Below, piece by piece: positions 18,989 through 28,145 of a stretch of 47,253 nucleotides of DNA. The first letter of the stretch is position 1; every line of letters starts with the position of its first letter. The position numbers and the translations under genes were made by a program. Origin of the DNA: Thermosynechococcaceae cyanobacterium MS004 (GTDB lineage Bacteria > Cyanobacteriota > Cyanobacteriia > Thermosynechococcales > Thermosynechococcaceae); assembly GCA_022402525.1 (NCBI GenBank), contig JAKRSB010000010.1:1-47253 (forward strand), given 5' to 3'. The notes beneath the pieces were generated by a model, which saw only the letters and a program-made list of their open reading frames with translations, was not told where the DNA came from and ran no database searches.

Positions 18989-19071
18989 ATCATGCCCCTT
19001 AAAGTGTGTTCAATTTCTGAGATCTGTTCAGCAGTGAGTTCTAGCTTAAATTCCCAGACCATGTTTAGCAT
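18973..19071 (-). pseudogene. Possible remnant of a TnpB-like N terminus
   Basis: The 32-codon ORF reads MLNMVWEFKLELTAEQISEIEHTL and then stops. The opening resembles the first strand and helix of IS200/IS605-type TnpB proteins (ML-x-x-x-x-E-F/Y-K-L-x-x-T). Nothing of the remaining protein is present, and the 3' end runs into the 13-nt repeat array. It may be a decayed insertion or chance. The rest of the 350-nt gap holds only repeats. Confidence 0.25.
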
Positions 19072-19192
19072 ACCTACACCCCTAGCCGTACCCATTAGGC
19101 TTGGTTGGAGTACCAGTTCTGAATAGTGCAGACTTTCACCTTTATCTGGGGCATCCTGCCTGTAGGGGCGCGTTCAAAACGAAGTGGATGTT

Positions 19193-19252
19193 CTCAAAAA
19201 TCCTCTCAAAAATCCTCTCAAGGCTTCTCTCAATACCGCTCCCAATACTGCT
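19193..19252. repeat. Five 12-nt tandem units
   Basis: CTCAAAAATCCT-like units occur five times, the first two exact, upstream of the small membrane protein gene. Confidence 0.9.
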
Positions 19253-19300
19253 CCAGATCCCTGAAGGCACGCTGATTCAACCTTTTCATCCTACAGACTC

Positions 19301-19699
19301 ATGGCTCGCCATCGTTCCTCACACAACCTATCGCAAAACTCGAAGCAAGAAGAAATTCGCCTTGCGCAGAAGGATGCCTGGAACGGCCTGGTGGTGTGGC
19401 TTTTTTTAGAAGTCTTAAGTTTTGCCATTTTGCCCAGATCGAACATTATTCCGGGAAACAATAAGCTACTCACCTGGCTCACGTTTAGCGTTCCTTTGGG
19501 ACTGGTGGGAGCCTATCTCATTGGCCTTAGCTCCTGGCTCATGAAACATATTCAAGAAGAAGTCGATCGCAGCCATCCCAATAAGCGCCTCATGCTGTTT
19601 GCCTCTCAGCTCGTGGGCTGGGTAGGACTATTGGGAATTGGTTTACCCAGCATTATGGTCGGGCTGGTGCTGTGGTCTTACCTGACAAAAGGGGGATAG
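19301..19699 (+). CDS. Small membrane protein of unknown function
   Basis: A 132-residue protein I do not recognise. A charged, soluble N terminus of about 28 residues (MARHRSSHNLSQNSKQEEIRLAQKD) is followed by hydrophobic segments at about 29-43, 58-80 and 100-128, so two to four membrane spans. A charged loop, KHIQEEVDRSHPNKR, lies between the second and third. The ATG lacks a strong ribosome site. It converges on the LysM gene with a 15-nt gap. No functional claim is made. Confidence 0.7.
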   Translation: MARHRSSHNLSQNSKQEEIRLAQKDAWNGLVVWLFLEVLSFAILPRSNIIPGNNKLLTWLTFSVPLGLVGAYLIGLSSWLMKHIQEEVDRSHPNKRLMLFASQLVGWVGLLGIGLPSIMVGLVLWSYLTKGG

Positions 19700-19714
19700 C
19701 GATCTCTGTATCAT

Positions 19715-20851
19715 TTACCGGTCTTGCTTGTTGACCGTTTGATCTGCGCTAGGCCGAGGGGAAGGCGCGATCGCCTGGAGGTAGGGAGTTGGATCTTGGG
19801 CAACCCAGCCCAGATTAGAGCGCGTGCGCAGCTCAAACCGCAGTGCTGAAGCAGTGGGGGCGATCACGCCCAGGACCTGTCCTGGGACAACCCGCTGCCC
19901 AACTTTAACCTTCAGGGCACCCAAGTAGCCGTAGCGTGTTTGGCGACCCTGGGCATGGTTGACCACCACCATGCTGCCCCAGGGGGCTTGGGGGCCTGCA
20001 AAGGCTACAGTGCCCTCTGCTACCGCCTGGACTGAGGTTCCAGGGACGGCAGCTAGGTCTACACCGCTTGAAAAAACCACTCTCTCCTGCCCCTGCCATC
20101 CGTAAGCGCGCTGCACCTCAGCCCGGTTTGGCAGTGGATAGCGATCTTGGCGGCGTTCTGCACTGACTTGGCCAACGGGTCGGGTGGGGAGTGGCGCGAT
20201 ATTGCCCGCACCTGCCTTAGTCTCACCACTGGGAGACCAGTTTACCCCTGGGACAAAGACAACCCGTGGCGCAGTCTGGCACCCATTCACTTCAAACAAA
20301 ACATCAGGACGCACGCGATAAATGGTCGCCACAGACCGCAGGGTTTGGCCGGGTGGAACGGAAACTAAGATGCCGTTGTAGGGGGGAATCTGAAGCACTT
20401 GGCCCGGCGTCACTTGGCCATTGCGCACCGCAGGGTTGAGCCCCATGAGCGTAGAGCTTAGGAGTCCAGAGCGCTGGGCAATTTGGGCCAGTGTTTCGCC
20501 AGGCTTCACTCGATAGCGTTGAAACCGATCCAGGGCTGGGCGCTGAGGGCAAGTCGGAGCGGCCGCAAGTAGAGGTCTAGCGCTTGGTCTAGACTGAGCG
20601 CCAGACTCAGGAATTGGCATCAAAGGTTGCCTGGGGGTCGGGGATTGCCCCATTGAGGGAGTCGCCGGAAGGAAGAACATAGTCCCAAGAGTGAACCCTC
20701 CCACCAGTCTTGGACGGCGAAGCGTCTTTGAATAGGACATCTTTGAACAGAACACCTTTGAACGGAACACCTTTGAACAGAGCACCTTTGAACGAATCGT
20801 CATTAAAAAACTAGGCACTGCGCTAAACACATTCACGCTAAACACATTCAC
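19715..20851 (-). CDS. LysM protein with degenerate M23 (LytM-like) domain
   Basis: Likely a cell-envelope protein that binds peptidoglycan. LysM 1 is at about 112-156 and a second LysM-like unit at 161-201. An M23 fold follows at 246-355. Zinc ligands are lost: the His of HxGxD is S261 (D265 stays), the Y-x-H-L position reads YGYL, and the final HLHFE reads ALRFE. A scaffold or hydrolase activator, as for EnvC/NlpD, is more likely than an enzyme. The GTG at 20851 has AAGGGGG 6 nt upstream, so the 37-residue N-terminal extension, built of 15-nt repeats (VNVFS, then SKVF-type units), may be translated. M38 (20740) would give a classic signal peptide start. Confidence 0.8.
   Translation of the reverse strand: MNVFSVNVFSAVPSFLMTIRSKVLCSKVFRSKVFCSKMSYSKTLRRPRLVGGFTLGTMFFLPATPSMGQSPTPRQPLMPIPESGAQSRPSARPLLAAAPTCPQRPALDRFQRYRVKPGETLAQIAQRSGLLSSTLMGLNPAVRNGQVTPGQVLQIPPYNGILVSVPPGQTLRSVATIYRVRPDVLFEVNGCQTAPRVVFVPGVNWSPSGETKAGAGNIAPLPTRPVGQVSAERRQDRYPLPNRAEVQRAYGWQGQERVVFSSGVDLAAVPGTSVQAVAEGTVAFAGPQAPWGSMVVVNHAQGRQTRYGYLGALKVKVGQRVVPGQVLGVIAPTASALRFELRTRSNLGWVAQDPTPYLQAIAPSPRPSADQTVNKQDR
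20721..20850 (-). repeat. Two 15-nt arrays encoding the N terminus of the LysM protein
   Basis: Five units like AACACCTTTGAACAG fill 20721-20795, and CGCTAAACACATTCA occurs twice exactly at 20821-20850. Both keep frame with the LysM ORF. Confidence 0.92.
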
Positions 20852-20920
20852 TAAATTCCCCCTTGGGTCGATAGGCTCGTCTGACGGGACTCAGACACAG
20901 TACGGGTGGGATGATTTCTG

Positions 20921-20976
20921 TTGAGAAGATTATGTTGAGACAATTATGTCGAGACAATTACGTTGAGACTATTACT
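20921..20976. repeat. Four 14-nt tandem units
   Basis: TTGAGACAATTATG-like units occur between the divergent LysM and gltX genes. Confidence 0.92.
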
Positions 20977-21087
20977 AGGTTAGCTCGACGGATTCCAACC
21001 CTAGCCGGAGTCTCGAAGTCGGGTGTGGAAAGGCAGCTTGAGAGTACGATAGAGTCAGAGAACATATCATATTTCTAGGAAAGCATT

Positions 21088-22542
21088 GTGACGGTTCGAG
21101 TTCGTATTGCGCCCAGTCCCACCGGAAATCTCCACATCGGCACCGCGCGGACTGCGGTTTTTAACTGGCTGTTTGCCCGTCACCATCAGGGACAGTTTAT
21201 TCTGCGCGTTGAAGATACCGACCTAGAGCGATCGCAGCCTCAGTACACCCAAAACATCATTGACGGCCTCACTTGGCTAGGGCTGACCTGGGATGAAGGG
21301 CCATTCTTTCAGTCGGAACGGATGGATTTGTACGGTCAGGCGGTGAAAACACTGCTGGAGCGGGGGCTAGCCTACCACTGCTATTGCACCCCTGCGGAGC
21401 TAGACGCCATGCGCGACGCCCAGAAAGCGCGCGGAGAAGCGCCCCGTTATGACAATCGACACCGGAACCTGACGCCAGAAGAAAAGGCAGCTTTTGAAGC
21501 GGAGGGACGGAAGCCCGTCATTCGCTTCAAGATTGAGGACAGCCGCGAGATTTCTTGGCAGGATTTAGTGCGCGATCGCGTGACTTGGCAAGGTCGCGAC
21601 CTCGGCGGCGATATGGTGATTGCCCGTGCGGCCTCTAGTACCGACATTGGGCAGCCCCTCTACAACCTAGTGGTGGTGGTGGATGACATTGATATGCAGA
21701 TTAGCCACGTCATTCGTGGCGAAGACCACATTGGCAATACACCCAAGCAAATCTTGCTGTATGAGGCATTGGGGGCAGCGGTTCCAGAATTCGGCCATAC
21801 GCCGCTCATTCTGAACCAAACGGGACAGAAGCTGTCTAAGCGCGATGGTGTGACCTCCATCTCAGACTTTCAAGACATGGGCTTTCTGGCTCCCGCCTTG
21901 GTGAACTACATGACCCTGTTGGGATGGTCGCCCGTAGACGCCGCCCAGGAGCTTTTTTCCCTGGCAGAAGCCGCTCAGGTTTTTGAGATTGGGCGGGTGA
22001 CCAAGGCTGGGGCAAAGTTTGACTGGGACAAGCTGGACTGGGTGAATAGCCAGTATCTTCACACCATGCCCATTCCTGAATTGACCGATCGCCTGATTCC
22101 CCTCTGGAAAGCGGCAGGATACACCCTGGACACGCAGACCGATCGCCCTTGGCTAGAGCAGCTCACGACCCTGCTTGCCCCAAGTCTGACGCGGCTTAAG
22201 GATGCCGTTGAGCAGGCCCAGGTCTTTTTTACGCCTGAACGGCCGTTCGGAGAAGAGGCCCAGGCTCAACTTCACCAGGACAGTGCATCAGCGGCGCTCG
22301 CTACCGTCCTAGAAGGGCTTGAGTCTCTCCCTGAACTTAATGCGGAGAGCGCTAAGACACTGATCAACCAGGGTGTCAAACAGTTGGGTGTCAAGAAAGG
22401 CGTGGTCATGCGATCGCTCCGAGCAGCCCTCACGGGAGAGGTTCACGGCCCGGACTTGATTGAGACTTGGCTGCTGCTCCATCAGCGCGGCTGGGCTACG
22501 CCCCGTCTTGAGCAGGGGCGATCGCTGACAACTCAACCCTAA
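21088..22542 (+). CDS. gltX: Glutamyl-tRNA synthetase
   Basis: Charges tRNA with glutamate. In cyanobacteria it also makes Glu-tRNA for tetrapyrrole synthesis, and a non-discriminating enzyme feeds Gln-tRNA(Gln) through GatCAB. The 484-residue product has the class I motifs: HIGT within [14 protein letters not shown] (16-19) and KLSKR at 248-252. The start is GTG at 21088, with AGGA about 7 nt upstream. The C-terminal helical anticodon domain is full length. It is a single gene. Confidence 0.98.
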   Translation: MTVRVRIAPSPTGNLHIGTARTAVFNWLFARHHQGQFILRVEDTDLERSQPQYTQNIIDGLTWLGLTWDEGPFFQSERMDLYGQAVKTLLERGLAYHCYCTPAELDAMRDAQKARGEAPRYDNRHRNLTPEEKAAFEAEGRKPVIRFKIEDSREISWQDLVRDRVTWQGRDLGGDMVIARAASSTDIGQPLYNLVVVVDDIDMQISHVIRGEDHIGNTPKQILLYEALGAAVPEFGHTPLILNQTGQKLSKRDGVTSISDFQDMGFLAPALVNYMTLLGWSPVDAAQELFSLAEAAQVFEIGRVTKAGAKFDWDKLDWVNSQYLHTMPIPELTDRLIPLWKAAGYTLDTQTDRPWLEQLTTLLAPSLTRLKDAVEQAQVFFTPERPFGEEAQAQLHQDSASAALATVLEGLESLPELNAESAKTLINQGVKQLGVKKGVVMRSLRAALTGEVHGPDLIETWLLLHQRGWATPRLEQGRSLTTQP

Positions 22543-22760
22543 GACAAGCCCAAAGGGCAGGGCGACCAGAGATTTCTAGGGCAATGGTTGCGTCCTTTCT
22601 GAGAAATACGTTAAATTTAGTTAAGATTCTTTTCTTTAACAGAGTAAAACAATTTACGTTTTAACCGATCCAGTTTTAACGGCCTAGAGCCAGCATTGGC
22701 TCCAGTCCAAGTTCAGCTCCAGCTTCTGATGAGAAGCGTCATTACCTAAGGATCAAGCCT

Positions 22761-24665
22761 ATGAAATTCACTTGGAAAACAGCACTTTTGTGGGCCTTGC
22801 CCATCCTCATTGTGGGCTTCTTCATCTGGCAAGCTGCCTTTGCGACTGTGCCCGGAAACGATGCTGGGGTTAAGAACACGGCAAACTCTCGGATGACCTA
22901 CGGACGTTTCCTAGAGTATCTGGAGGCTGGGCGCATTCAGAAGGTAGATCTGTTTGATTCAGGTCGGACGGCCATTGTGGAAACCAACTCGGATCAGGAT
23001 ATTCCTGGCCTGGGCGATCGCATTCAGCGGGCGCGGGTTGACCTACCGGGCTCCACGCCGCAGTTCATTGCGCACCTCCGCGAGCTAAAAATTGACCTTG
23101 ACGTACACCCCACGCGCAACAATAGCGCCATTGTGGGCCTGATTGGAAACCTCATCTTTCCGGTATTCCTGATTGCTGGGTTATTCTTTCTGTTCCGCCG
23201 ATCCAACAACGTACCGGGCGGCCCAGGTCAGGCCATGAACTTTGGCAAGTCGAAGGCGCGCTTTCAGATGGATGCCAAGACAGGCGTAAAGTTTGATGAT
23301 GTGGCTGGCATCGAAGAAGCCAAAGAAGAACTCCAAGAGGTTGTGACCTTCTTGAAAAAGCCTGAGCGCTTTACCGCCGTGGGCGCAAGAATTCCAAAGG
23401 GTGTGCTGCTGGTGGGGCCTCCAGGGACAGGTAAGACCCTACTGGCCAAGGCGATCGCAGGAGAAGCCGGGGTACCCTTCTTCAGTATTTCTGGCTCTGA
23501 ATTTGTCGAAATGTTTGTGGGCGTCGGCGCTTCACGCGTCCGCGACCTGTTTAAGAAAGCCAAGGAAAATGCGCCCTGCATTATCTTTATTGATGAAATT
23601 GACGCCGTAGGCCGTCAGCGTGGGGCAGGCATTGGCGGCGGGAACGACGAGCGAGAGCAGACCCTCAACCAGCTCTTGACCGAGATGGATGGCTTTGAAG
23701 GCAACTCCGGCATCATTATTGTGGCGGCAACCAACCGCGCCGATGTGTTGGATAGTGCGCTCCTTCGTCCAGGTCGATTTGACCGACAGGTGAGTGTGGA
23801 TCCGCCAGATATTAAGGGTCGCCGGGAAGTACTGGCGGTTCATGCCCGCGACAAGAAGCTAGCGGATGATATCTCCCTAGAGGCGATCGCCCGTCGGACG
23901 CCAGGGTTTAGCGGAGCCGACCTAGCCAACCTCCTGAACGAAGCAGCCATTTTGACGGCTCGCCGCCGCAAAGACGCCATCACCATGCTGGAGATTGACG
24001 ATGCCGTAGACCGCGTGGTCGCCGGAATGGAAGGGACACCCCTCATCGACGGCAAGAGCAAGCGCCTCATTGCCTATCACGAAGTGGGCCACGCCTTAAT
24101 TGGGACACTCATCAAAGAGCATGACCCAGTGCAAAAAGTAACCTTGGTTCCACGCGGGCAGGCTAGAGGGTTGACCTGGTTCATGCCTTCCGAAGACCAA
24201 GGGCTGATCTCGCGATCGCAAATCACGGCCAGAATGGCGGGTGCGTTGGGTGGACGAGCCGCTGAGTATGTCGTCTTTGGCGATTCGGAGATTACCACCG
24301 GAGCCAGCAACGACCTTCAGCAGGTTACGAGCATGGCGCGCCAGATGGTGACCCGCTTTGGGATGTCTGACCTCGGCCCCCTGTCTCTAGAAAGCCAGTC
24401 TGGAGAAGTATTCTTGGGTCGGGACTGGATGAGCAAGTCAGAATATTCTGAAGAGATTGCCAGCCGAATTGATGCCCAAGTGCGCGAACTGATTCAGCAC
24501 GCCTACGAAGAAGCCATCCGCATCATGCGCGAAAACCGCACAGTGATGGATCGTCTGGTGGATCTGCTGATTGAGAAAGAAACGATCGATGGTGAAGAAT
24601 TCCGCCAAATCGTGGCTGAGTACACCGTCGTCCCTGAAAAAGAGCGGTTCGTGCCTCAGATTTAA
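22761..24665 (+). CDS. ftsH: FtsH2-type membrane AAA+ metalloprotease
   Basis: ATP-driven zinc protease of the thylakoid or plasma membrane. The N terminus ([21 protein letters not shown]), the [11 protein letters not shown] segment and the whole domain order closely resemble Synechocystis FtsH2 (slr0228), which removes damaged D1 during photosystem II repair; this is from memory and not aligned. In the 634-residue product, membrane spans lie at about 7-27 and 125-145. Walker A GPPGTGKT is at 219-226, Walker B FIDEID at 276-281 and the zinc site HEVGH at 440-444. A strong terminator follows, so it is monocistronic. Confidence 0.96.
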   Translation: MKFTWKTALLWALPILIVGFFIWQAAFATVPGNDAGVKNTANSRMTYGRFLEYLEAGRIQKVDLFDSGRTAIVETNSDQDIPGLGDRIQRARVDLPGSTPQFIAHLRELKIDLDVHPTRNNSAIVGLIGNLIFPVFLIAGLFFLFRRSNNVPGGPGQAMNFGKSKARFQMDAKTGVKFDDVAGIEEAKEELQEVVTFLKKPERFTAVGARIPKGVLLVGPPGTGKTLLAKAIAGEAGVPFFSISGSEFVEMFVGVGASRVRDLFKKAKENAPCIIFIDEIDAVGRQRGAGIGGGNDEREQTLNQLLTEMDGFEGNSGIIIVAATNRADVLDSALLRPGRFDRQVSVDPPDIKGRREVLAVHARDKKLADDISLEAIARRTPGFSGADLANLLNEAAILTARRRKDAITMLEIDDAVDRVVAGMEGTPLIDGKSKRLIAYHEVGHALIGTLIKEHDPVQKVTLVPRGQARGLTWFMPSEDQGLISRSQITARMAGALGGRAAEYVVFGDSEITTGASNDLQQVTSMARQMVTRFGMSDLGPLSLESQSGEVFLGRDWMSKSEYSEEIASRIDAQVRELIQHAYEEAIRIMRENRTVMDRLVDLLIEKETIDGEEFRQIVAEYTVVPEKERFVPQI

Positions 24666-24704
24666 CGGACTGGTTTTAACGGGTTAGTTCTAACGGGTTA
24701 TTCT
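24663..24704. repeat. Three 14-nt tandem units
   Basis: TAACGGGTTAGTTC-like units begin at the ftsH stop codon and run toward the terminator. Confidence 0.88.
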
Positions 24705-24742
24705 GTTTTGAAGTGATTGCAGCAACTTGATCCTCAACAAAG

Positions 24743-24769
24743 CGGCTCCTGAAAATGGAGCCGTTTTTT
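24743..24769 (+). terminator. Intrinsic terminator of ftsH
   Basis: CGGCTCC and GGAGCCG form a 7-bp stem with a 7-nt loop, followed directly by six T. It is 78 nt after the ftsH stop. Confidence 0.92.
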
Positions 24770-24845
24770 GTGAACCACTGTGCCTAAGCTTGAACAGAGT
24801 TATCTGAAGCGAATCCATCTGTCACCCAAGTCTCTTCCGCGCTGT

Positions 24846-24894
24846 ATTCAAACTCACCGCTATCCAAACTTCATCGCTATTCAAACTCATCGCT
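24846..24894. repeat. Three tandem units of 16-17 nt
   Basis: ATTCAAACTCATCGCT-like units lie just before the MAPEG gene. Confidence 0.85.
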
Positions 24895-24910
24895 AGAGGA
24901 ACCCGCTTCA

Positions 24911-25300
24911 ATGACCGTCGATTTAATTTGTTTACTCATCCTGGCGCTCTGGTCTATTCCGCTCAACCATATTCCGGCGATCGCCCGCGTTTCGGCCAGC
25001 GGTGTGAAATGGGCGATGGGCAACCGCGATACGATGCCAGAGACTGCTTCTTGGGTGGGACGAGCAGATCGCGCCCAGCGGAACCATCATGATAATTTGG
25101 CGATGATTGCTGCGGTCATTTTAACGGCTCAGGTGACTGGGCAAACCGATGGCGTTACGGCGATCGCGGCGATCATCACGGTGGCCTTGCGGATTCTGCA
25201 CGGCGTGGCCTACATTGCTGGCATTGGCCCAGTGCGATCGCTGGCTTATTTGGGTGCCTTAGTCGCCATGTTGGTCATTGTTTGGCGAATTTTTAGCTAA
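24911..25300 (+). CDS. MAPEG family membrane protein
   Basis: A 129-residue protein with four predicted membrane helices (about 4-24, 64-79, 83-98 and 108-127). The loop WVGRADRAQRNHHDN at about 48-62 has the Arg/Asn/His pattern of MAPEG proteins, membrane enzymes of eicosanoid and glutathione metabolism. Bacterial relatives of this short type have no proven substrate. It may be a glutathione-dependent transferase or peroxidase; that is inference. The gene stands alone in front of the DUF4332 gene. Confidence 0.85.
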   Translation: MTVDLICLLILALWSIPLNHIPAIARVSASGVKWAMGNRDTMPETASWVGRADRAQRNHHDNLAMIAAVILTAQVTGQTDGVTAIAAIITVALRILHGVAYIAGIGPVRSLAYLGALVAMLVIVWRIFS

Positions 25301-25386
25301 GCTCTGGGTGGGGTTTAAACATTTTTTAGGCACTCAAAGCCTGAGTATAAAATCGTGTCATCTCGGCTAGAGGGCATACAGCGTCC

Positions 25387-25821
25387 GTGGAAAATCCACT
25401 CTCAAGCCAGCCGCCTCAACCCAGCTTAGGGTGGCCGCTGGACTGCATTCCAGGCCTAGCCCTTGAGGACTGTCGTAAGCTTCAGTCTGCTGGGCTGTTC
25501 ACGACCGCCAGTCTTCTAAAGCAGACACGCACCCCTCAGCAAGTTCAGCAGCTTGCCGCCCAGCTTCAAATGCCAGATCGCTGGGTGCGGAAATGGAAAG
25601 CCCTGGCTGAGTTGTCTGAGCTGCCCAGCGTAGGCTATCAATATTGTGGCCTACTGCTTCATGGTGGCGTTGCGTCAGTGGCTCAGCTTGCGCTCATGCA
25701 AACCCATACCCTACACCGTCAGATTTTACGCCTACAGGTTACTGTCTTACAGCGTCGGGACTTGTGCCCCTCCCCTGGCGTGGTTGCCCAGTGGATTCAA
25801 GAGGCTCAGCAGCGGCGATGA
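25387..25821 (+). CDS. DUF4332 (helix-hairpin-helix-like) protein
   Basis: A soluble 144-residue protein of unknown role. It resembles DUF4332: an IPGLALEDCRKLQSAGLFTTASLL segment near 21-44, then a second similar unit, LPSVGYQYCGLLLHGGVASVAQLA near 79-102. Paired I/L-P-G-hydrophobic turns of this kind are seen in helix-hairpin-helix proteins, so nucleic-acid or protein binding is possible. The start is GTG at 25387. It precedes the DALR gene on the same strand and may share its transcript. Confidence 0.75.
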   Translation: MENPLSSQPPQPSLGWPLDCIPGLALEDCRKLQSAGLFTTASLLKQTRTPQQVQQLAAQLQMPDRWVRKWKALAELSELPSVGYQYCGLLLHGGVASVAQLALMQTHTLHRQILRLQVTVLQRRDLCPSPGVVAQWIQEAQQRR

Positions 25822-25897
25822 TCTTGAGGCATCCAGCGCCAGCGTTTGAACCCACTGGTCTTATGGCATCCATCATCCTTTGCGATCGCTACCGCTG

Positions 25898-27121
25898 ATG
25901 CAGTCCGCCCAGCCCCAGACTATCCTCCGCTATCCATCGCCCCTTCAGTGGTTCGCAGACCATTTGGCGCAGGCTCTCCTCCATCTTGGCTATGTAGAAA
26001 ATGAACCTACCCAGAATTCTGCTGTGGATTGGCTGATGCTTCCTGATTTTGTCCTAGACTCACAGCGTCTGGGCACGATCGCCACCCCCTTACCCCTCAA
26101 GCTTGCAGGTCAGGTGCAGGGACAAGGGCTGGAGCGAAGGCAGAGGGGTGACGTTACGGCCGCACTCAAGATTGGGCAACAGCTCATTACACAATTGCTT
26201 ACAAACCTTGAACTTATAAACCTTGAACTTATAAACCTTGAACCTGGCTCAGCGATCGCCCTCAAATTTTCTGCAATTCCCGTTCCTCGCTTTTGGATGC
26301 ATCCCAACGGGTGGCTCTATGCGGAGTTTTCCGATGAATTTTTAAGTCAGTGGCTTCAGTTACTCATGACAGCCTGCCCTCAAGTGTGGTCAGCCAGTAC
26401 CCTTCTATCCCATCAAGACCAGGGCGCTGGGTCGGCGTTTGCTGCTCTAGATTGTGCTGAGCGCGTTCAGCCTGCTCCAGCCATTAGCGATCAGCCAATT
26501 GCCTTTGGGCTACAGTATGCCCATGCCCGCTGCTGTAGCCTACTGCGCCTGGGTCAACAGGCTCGTCTGATTCAGTTTGGCCCTGCGCCAGATCTTACGG
26601 ATAAGCTGGCGCAGGATCTGGCGCAGAACTTGACGCAGGATCTGAAGCAAGATCTGGTGCCAGATTATGGCTGTTTATTTGCGTCCTCAAGCATCCGCCC
26701 CAGCCCCATTCCCTGGCAAACAAAACAGGGAGTTTTGCGCTTACAGACGGCTTCAGAACAGGCATTAATTCGGGCGCTCATGCAGTTCCCGCGATCGCTC
26801 TGTCGTGAGAAGGTGATATATGGAAAACTTGAGGGCCAAGCCGGACAGCAGACTCGGATTCACTGGCCAATTTCTGCCCAAGGCCTTCACCAGCCGCTTC
26901 AGAAGTGGAGTCAGCTTTTTTCAGATTTTTATAGCGAATGCCGCTTCCTGGGTGCAGGTCAATCCGAAGCTCGTCAGCCAGACGCTCATCAGCCAGAAGC
27001 CCATCAGCCAGAAACTATCGCGATCGCCCAGGCTCGTTTAGGGCTAGTGTATATTCTCAGAGCAGCTTTGCGTTTTTTGCTTTTGGATGTTTTAGGAATA
27101 GATGCGCCTCAGGCATTATGA
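25898..27121 (+). CDS. Stand-alone DALR anticodon-binding domain protein
   Basis: A 407-residue protein. YAHARCCSLLR near the middle and the C-terminal helix ARLGLVYILRAALRFLLLDVLGIDAP match the DALR domain of arginyl-tRNA synthetase, but no HIGH or KMSKS site is present, so it cannot charge tRNA. It may bind tRNA or regulate ArgRS; the role is unknown. Three in-frame tandem expansions interrupt it: 15 nt x3 at 26201-26245 (NLELI type), 12 nt x4 at 26609-26656 (AQDL type) and 15 nt x3 at 26972-27016 (HQPEA type). I chose the ATG at 25898 over a TTG at 25880. Its 3' end overlaps the convergent HPr-kinase-like gene by 13 nt. Confidence 0.8.
   Translation: MQSAQPQTILRYPSPLQWFADHLAQALLHLGYVENEPTQNSAVDWLMLPDFVLDSQRLGTIATPLPLKLAGQVQGQGLERRQRGDVTAALKIGQQLITQLLTNLELINLELINLEPGSAIALKFSAIPVPRFWMHPNGWLYAEFSDEFLSQWLQLLMTACPQVWSASTLLSHQDQGAGSAFAALDCAERVQPAPAISDQPIAFGLQYAHARCCSLLRLGQQARLIQFGPAPDLTDKLAQDLAQNLTQDLKQDLVPDYGCLFASSSIRPSPIPWQTKQGVLRLQTASEQALIRALMQFPRSLCREKVIYGKLEGQAGQQTRIHWPISAQGLHQPLQKWSQLFSDFYSECRFLGAGQSEARQPDAHQPEAHQPETIAIAQARLGLVYILRAALRFLLLDVLGIDAPQAL
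26201..26245 (+). repeat. Three 15-nt in-frame units in the DALR gene
   Basis: ATAAACCTTGAACTT-like units add repeated Asn-Leu-Glu-Leu-Ile. Confidence 0.92.
26609..26656 (+). repeat. Four 12-nt in-frame units in the DALR gene
   Basis: GCGCAGGATCTG-like units encode AQDL, AQNL, TQDL and KQDL. Confidence 0.92.
26972..27016 (+). repeat. Three 15-nt in-frame units in the DALR gene
   Basis: CATCAGCCAGAAGCC-like units encode RQPDA, HQPEA and HQPET. Confidence 0.92.
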
Positions 27122-28038
27122 ATGGGGCTATCCCCTATTCCAACCTGCGGAATGTGCGTAGGGGCTTTTCCGTGGGTCAAGTCATCTTCCACAAGCCCTA
27201 CAATCTCCGAAAGAGATTCTAGCCCAGGTCTGCGCCTCAAGCGGAAGGTCATCTGAAGGTTCGCAAGCTCTGCACACTGCTTAAAATGTAGTTTTTTAGC
27301 GCTGGGGTCAATCAAATTCTTGACTGCACGGGACTGCTGAGTAAGCGTCAATAGCGCCTCTGTCAAAGAAAGCGACTGAATCTCATGGCGATCGCCCTTT
27401 GCAAGCAGGTAAATTTTCTGGAGTGGATAGCTTTCTTGAAGCGTTTCGCAGTCAAAGGTTTGAATGCGCTTATGGCTGGTGGCATGGAGGAGCGGTAGCC
27501 CTTCTGCTTCATGTCCTAGCGCCTCTACCGCGTCGGGCAAGAGCTTGAGGATCGGGTAGCTGGGAATAACCCTAGGCTGGCCTTCACTCAGCCGAATCGC
27601 AAGAACATCATCCGTAATGACTGGATACCCGTGCCGTAAAAATGCGGATGCAGTTGTCGATTTACCCGCCCCAGGGTTGCCAATAAAAGCGATCGCGCTG
27701 CCATCAACAATCACTGCGCTGGCGTGGAGTACCAAAAAGCCACGCTGCTGAAGCAGCACCGAAAAAGCCGTCCCCAAAATACAGGAGCTCAGCACCTGCT
27801 CATCCACCCCAGGGCATGGCTCAACAATAATGCGATCCGGCTGAATCCAAAACTGTCCAATCTCAGGCAAACTCCCCTTAAAGGACGCCTCCGAGCCGAA
27901 GGATTTCTCAGCCGCTGCCGCCACTGATCCAACCTGCACCACAACGTCAGGACAGCGATCGCCAAGCTGTGTAGCAGGCTCTAGTAGACAAAACTCAGAC
28001 CCAACTAACAGGCCGTAGGAATTAGAGGCGTACATCAT
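27109..28038 (-). CDS. HPr-kinase-like protein of the lasso peptide cluster
   Basis: P-loop kinase of the HPr kinase/phosphorylase C-terminal fold, 309 residues. The LHAS motif is at 104-107, Walker A GNPGAGKST at 120-128 and the acidic pair D143-D144 in PVITDDVLAIRL. No PTS HPr gene is near; instead it lies downstream of a lasso-type precursor and cyclase. In the paeninodin and related pathways such a kinase phosphorylates the C-terminal residue of the precursor, so the likely substrate is the peptide at 28432-28587. The ATG at 28038 is chosen over a TTG at 28089; a GAGGA lies too close to it to decide firmly. A terminator-like hairpin separates it from the precursor. Confidence 0.8.
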   Translation of the reverse strand: MMYASNSYGLLVGSEFCLLEPATQLGDRCPDVVVQVGSVAAAAEKSFGSEASFKGSLPEIGQFWIQPDRIIVEPCPGVDEQVLSSCILGTAFSVLLQQRGFLVLHASAVIVDGSAIAFIGNPGAGKSTTASAFLRHGYPVITDDVLAIRLSEGQPRVIPSYPILKLLPDAVEALGHEAEGLPLLHATSHKRIQTFDCETLQESYPLQKIYLLAKGDRHEIQSLSLTEALLTLTQQSRAVKNLIDPSAKKLHFKQCAELANLQMTFRLRRRPGLESLSEIVGLVEDDLTHGKAPTHIPQVGIGDSPIHNA

Positions 28039-28105
28039 TCCTCGACAAAGGGCAAGAAGTCCCCACAGAGAGCATCTGATACAGTTCAATTGGGGAATTT
28101 TCTAC

Positions 28106-28145
28106 TTCTAAAAACAAAAGATACCCTTGCTGAAAGAGTATCTTT
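28106..28145 (-). terminator. Terminator-like hairpin between RiPP precursor and kinase
   Basis: On the minus strand an 8-bp stem (AAAGATAC with GTATCTTT, 13-nt loop) is followed by a T-rich tail, TTGTTTTTAG. It would end or attenuate the precursor transcript before the kinase. The rest of the 393-nt gap has a second 7-bp hairpin at 28358-28376 and no further ORF. Confidence 0.6.
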
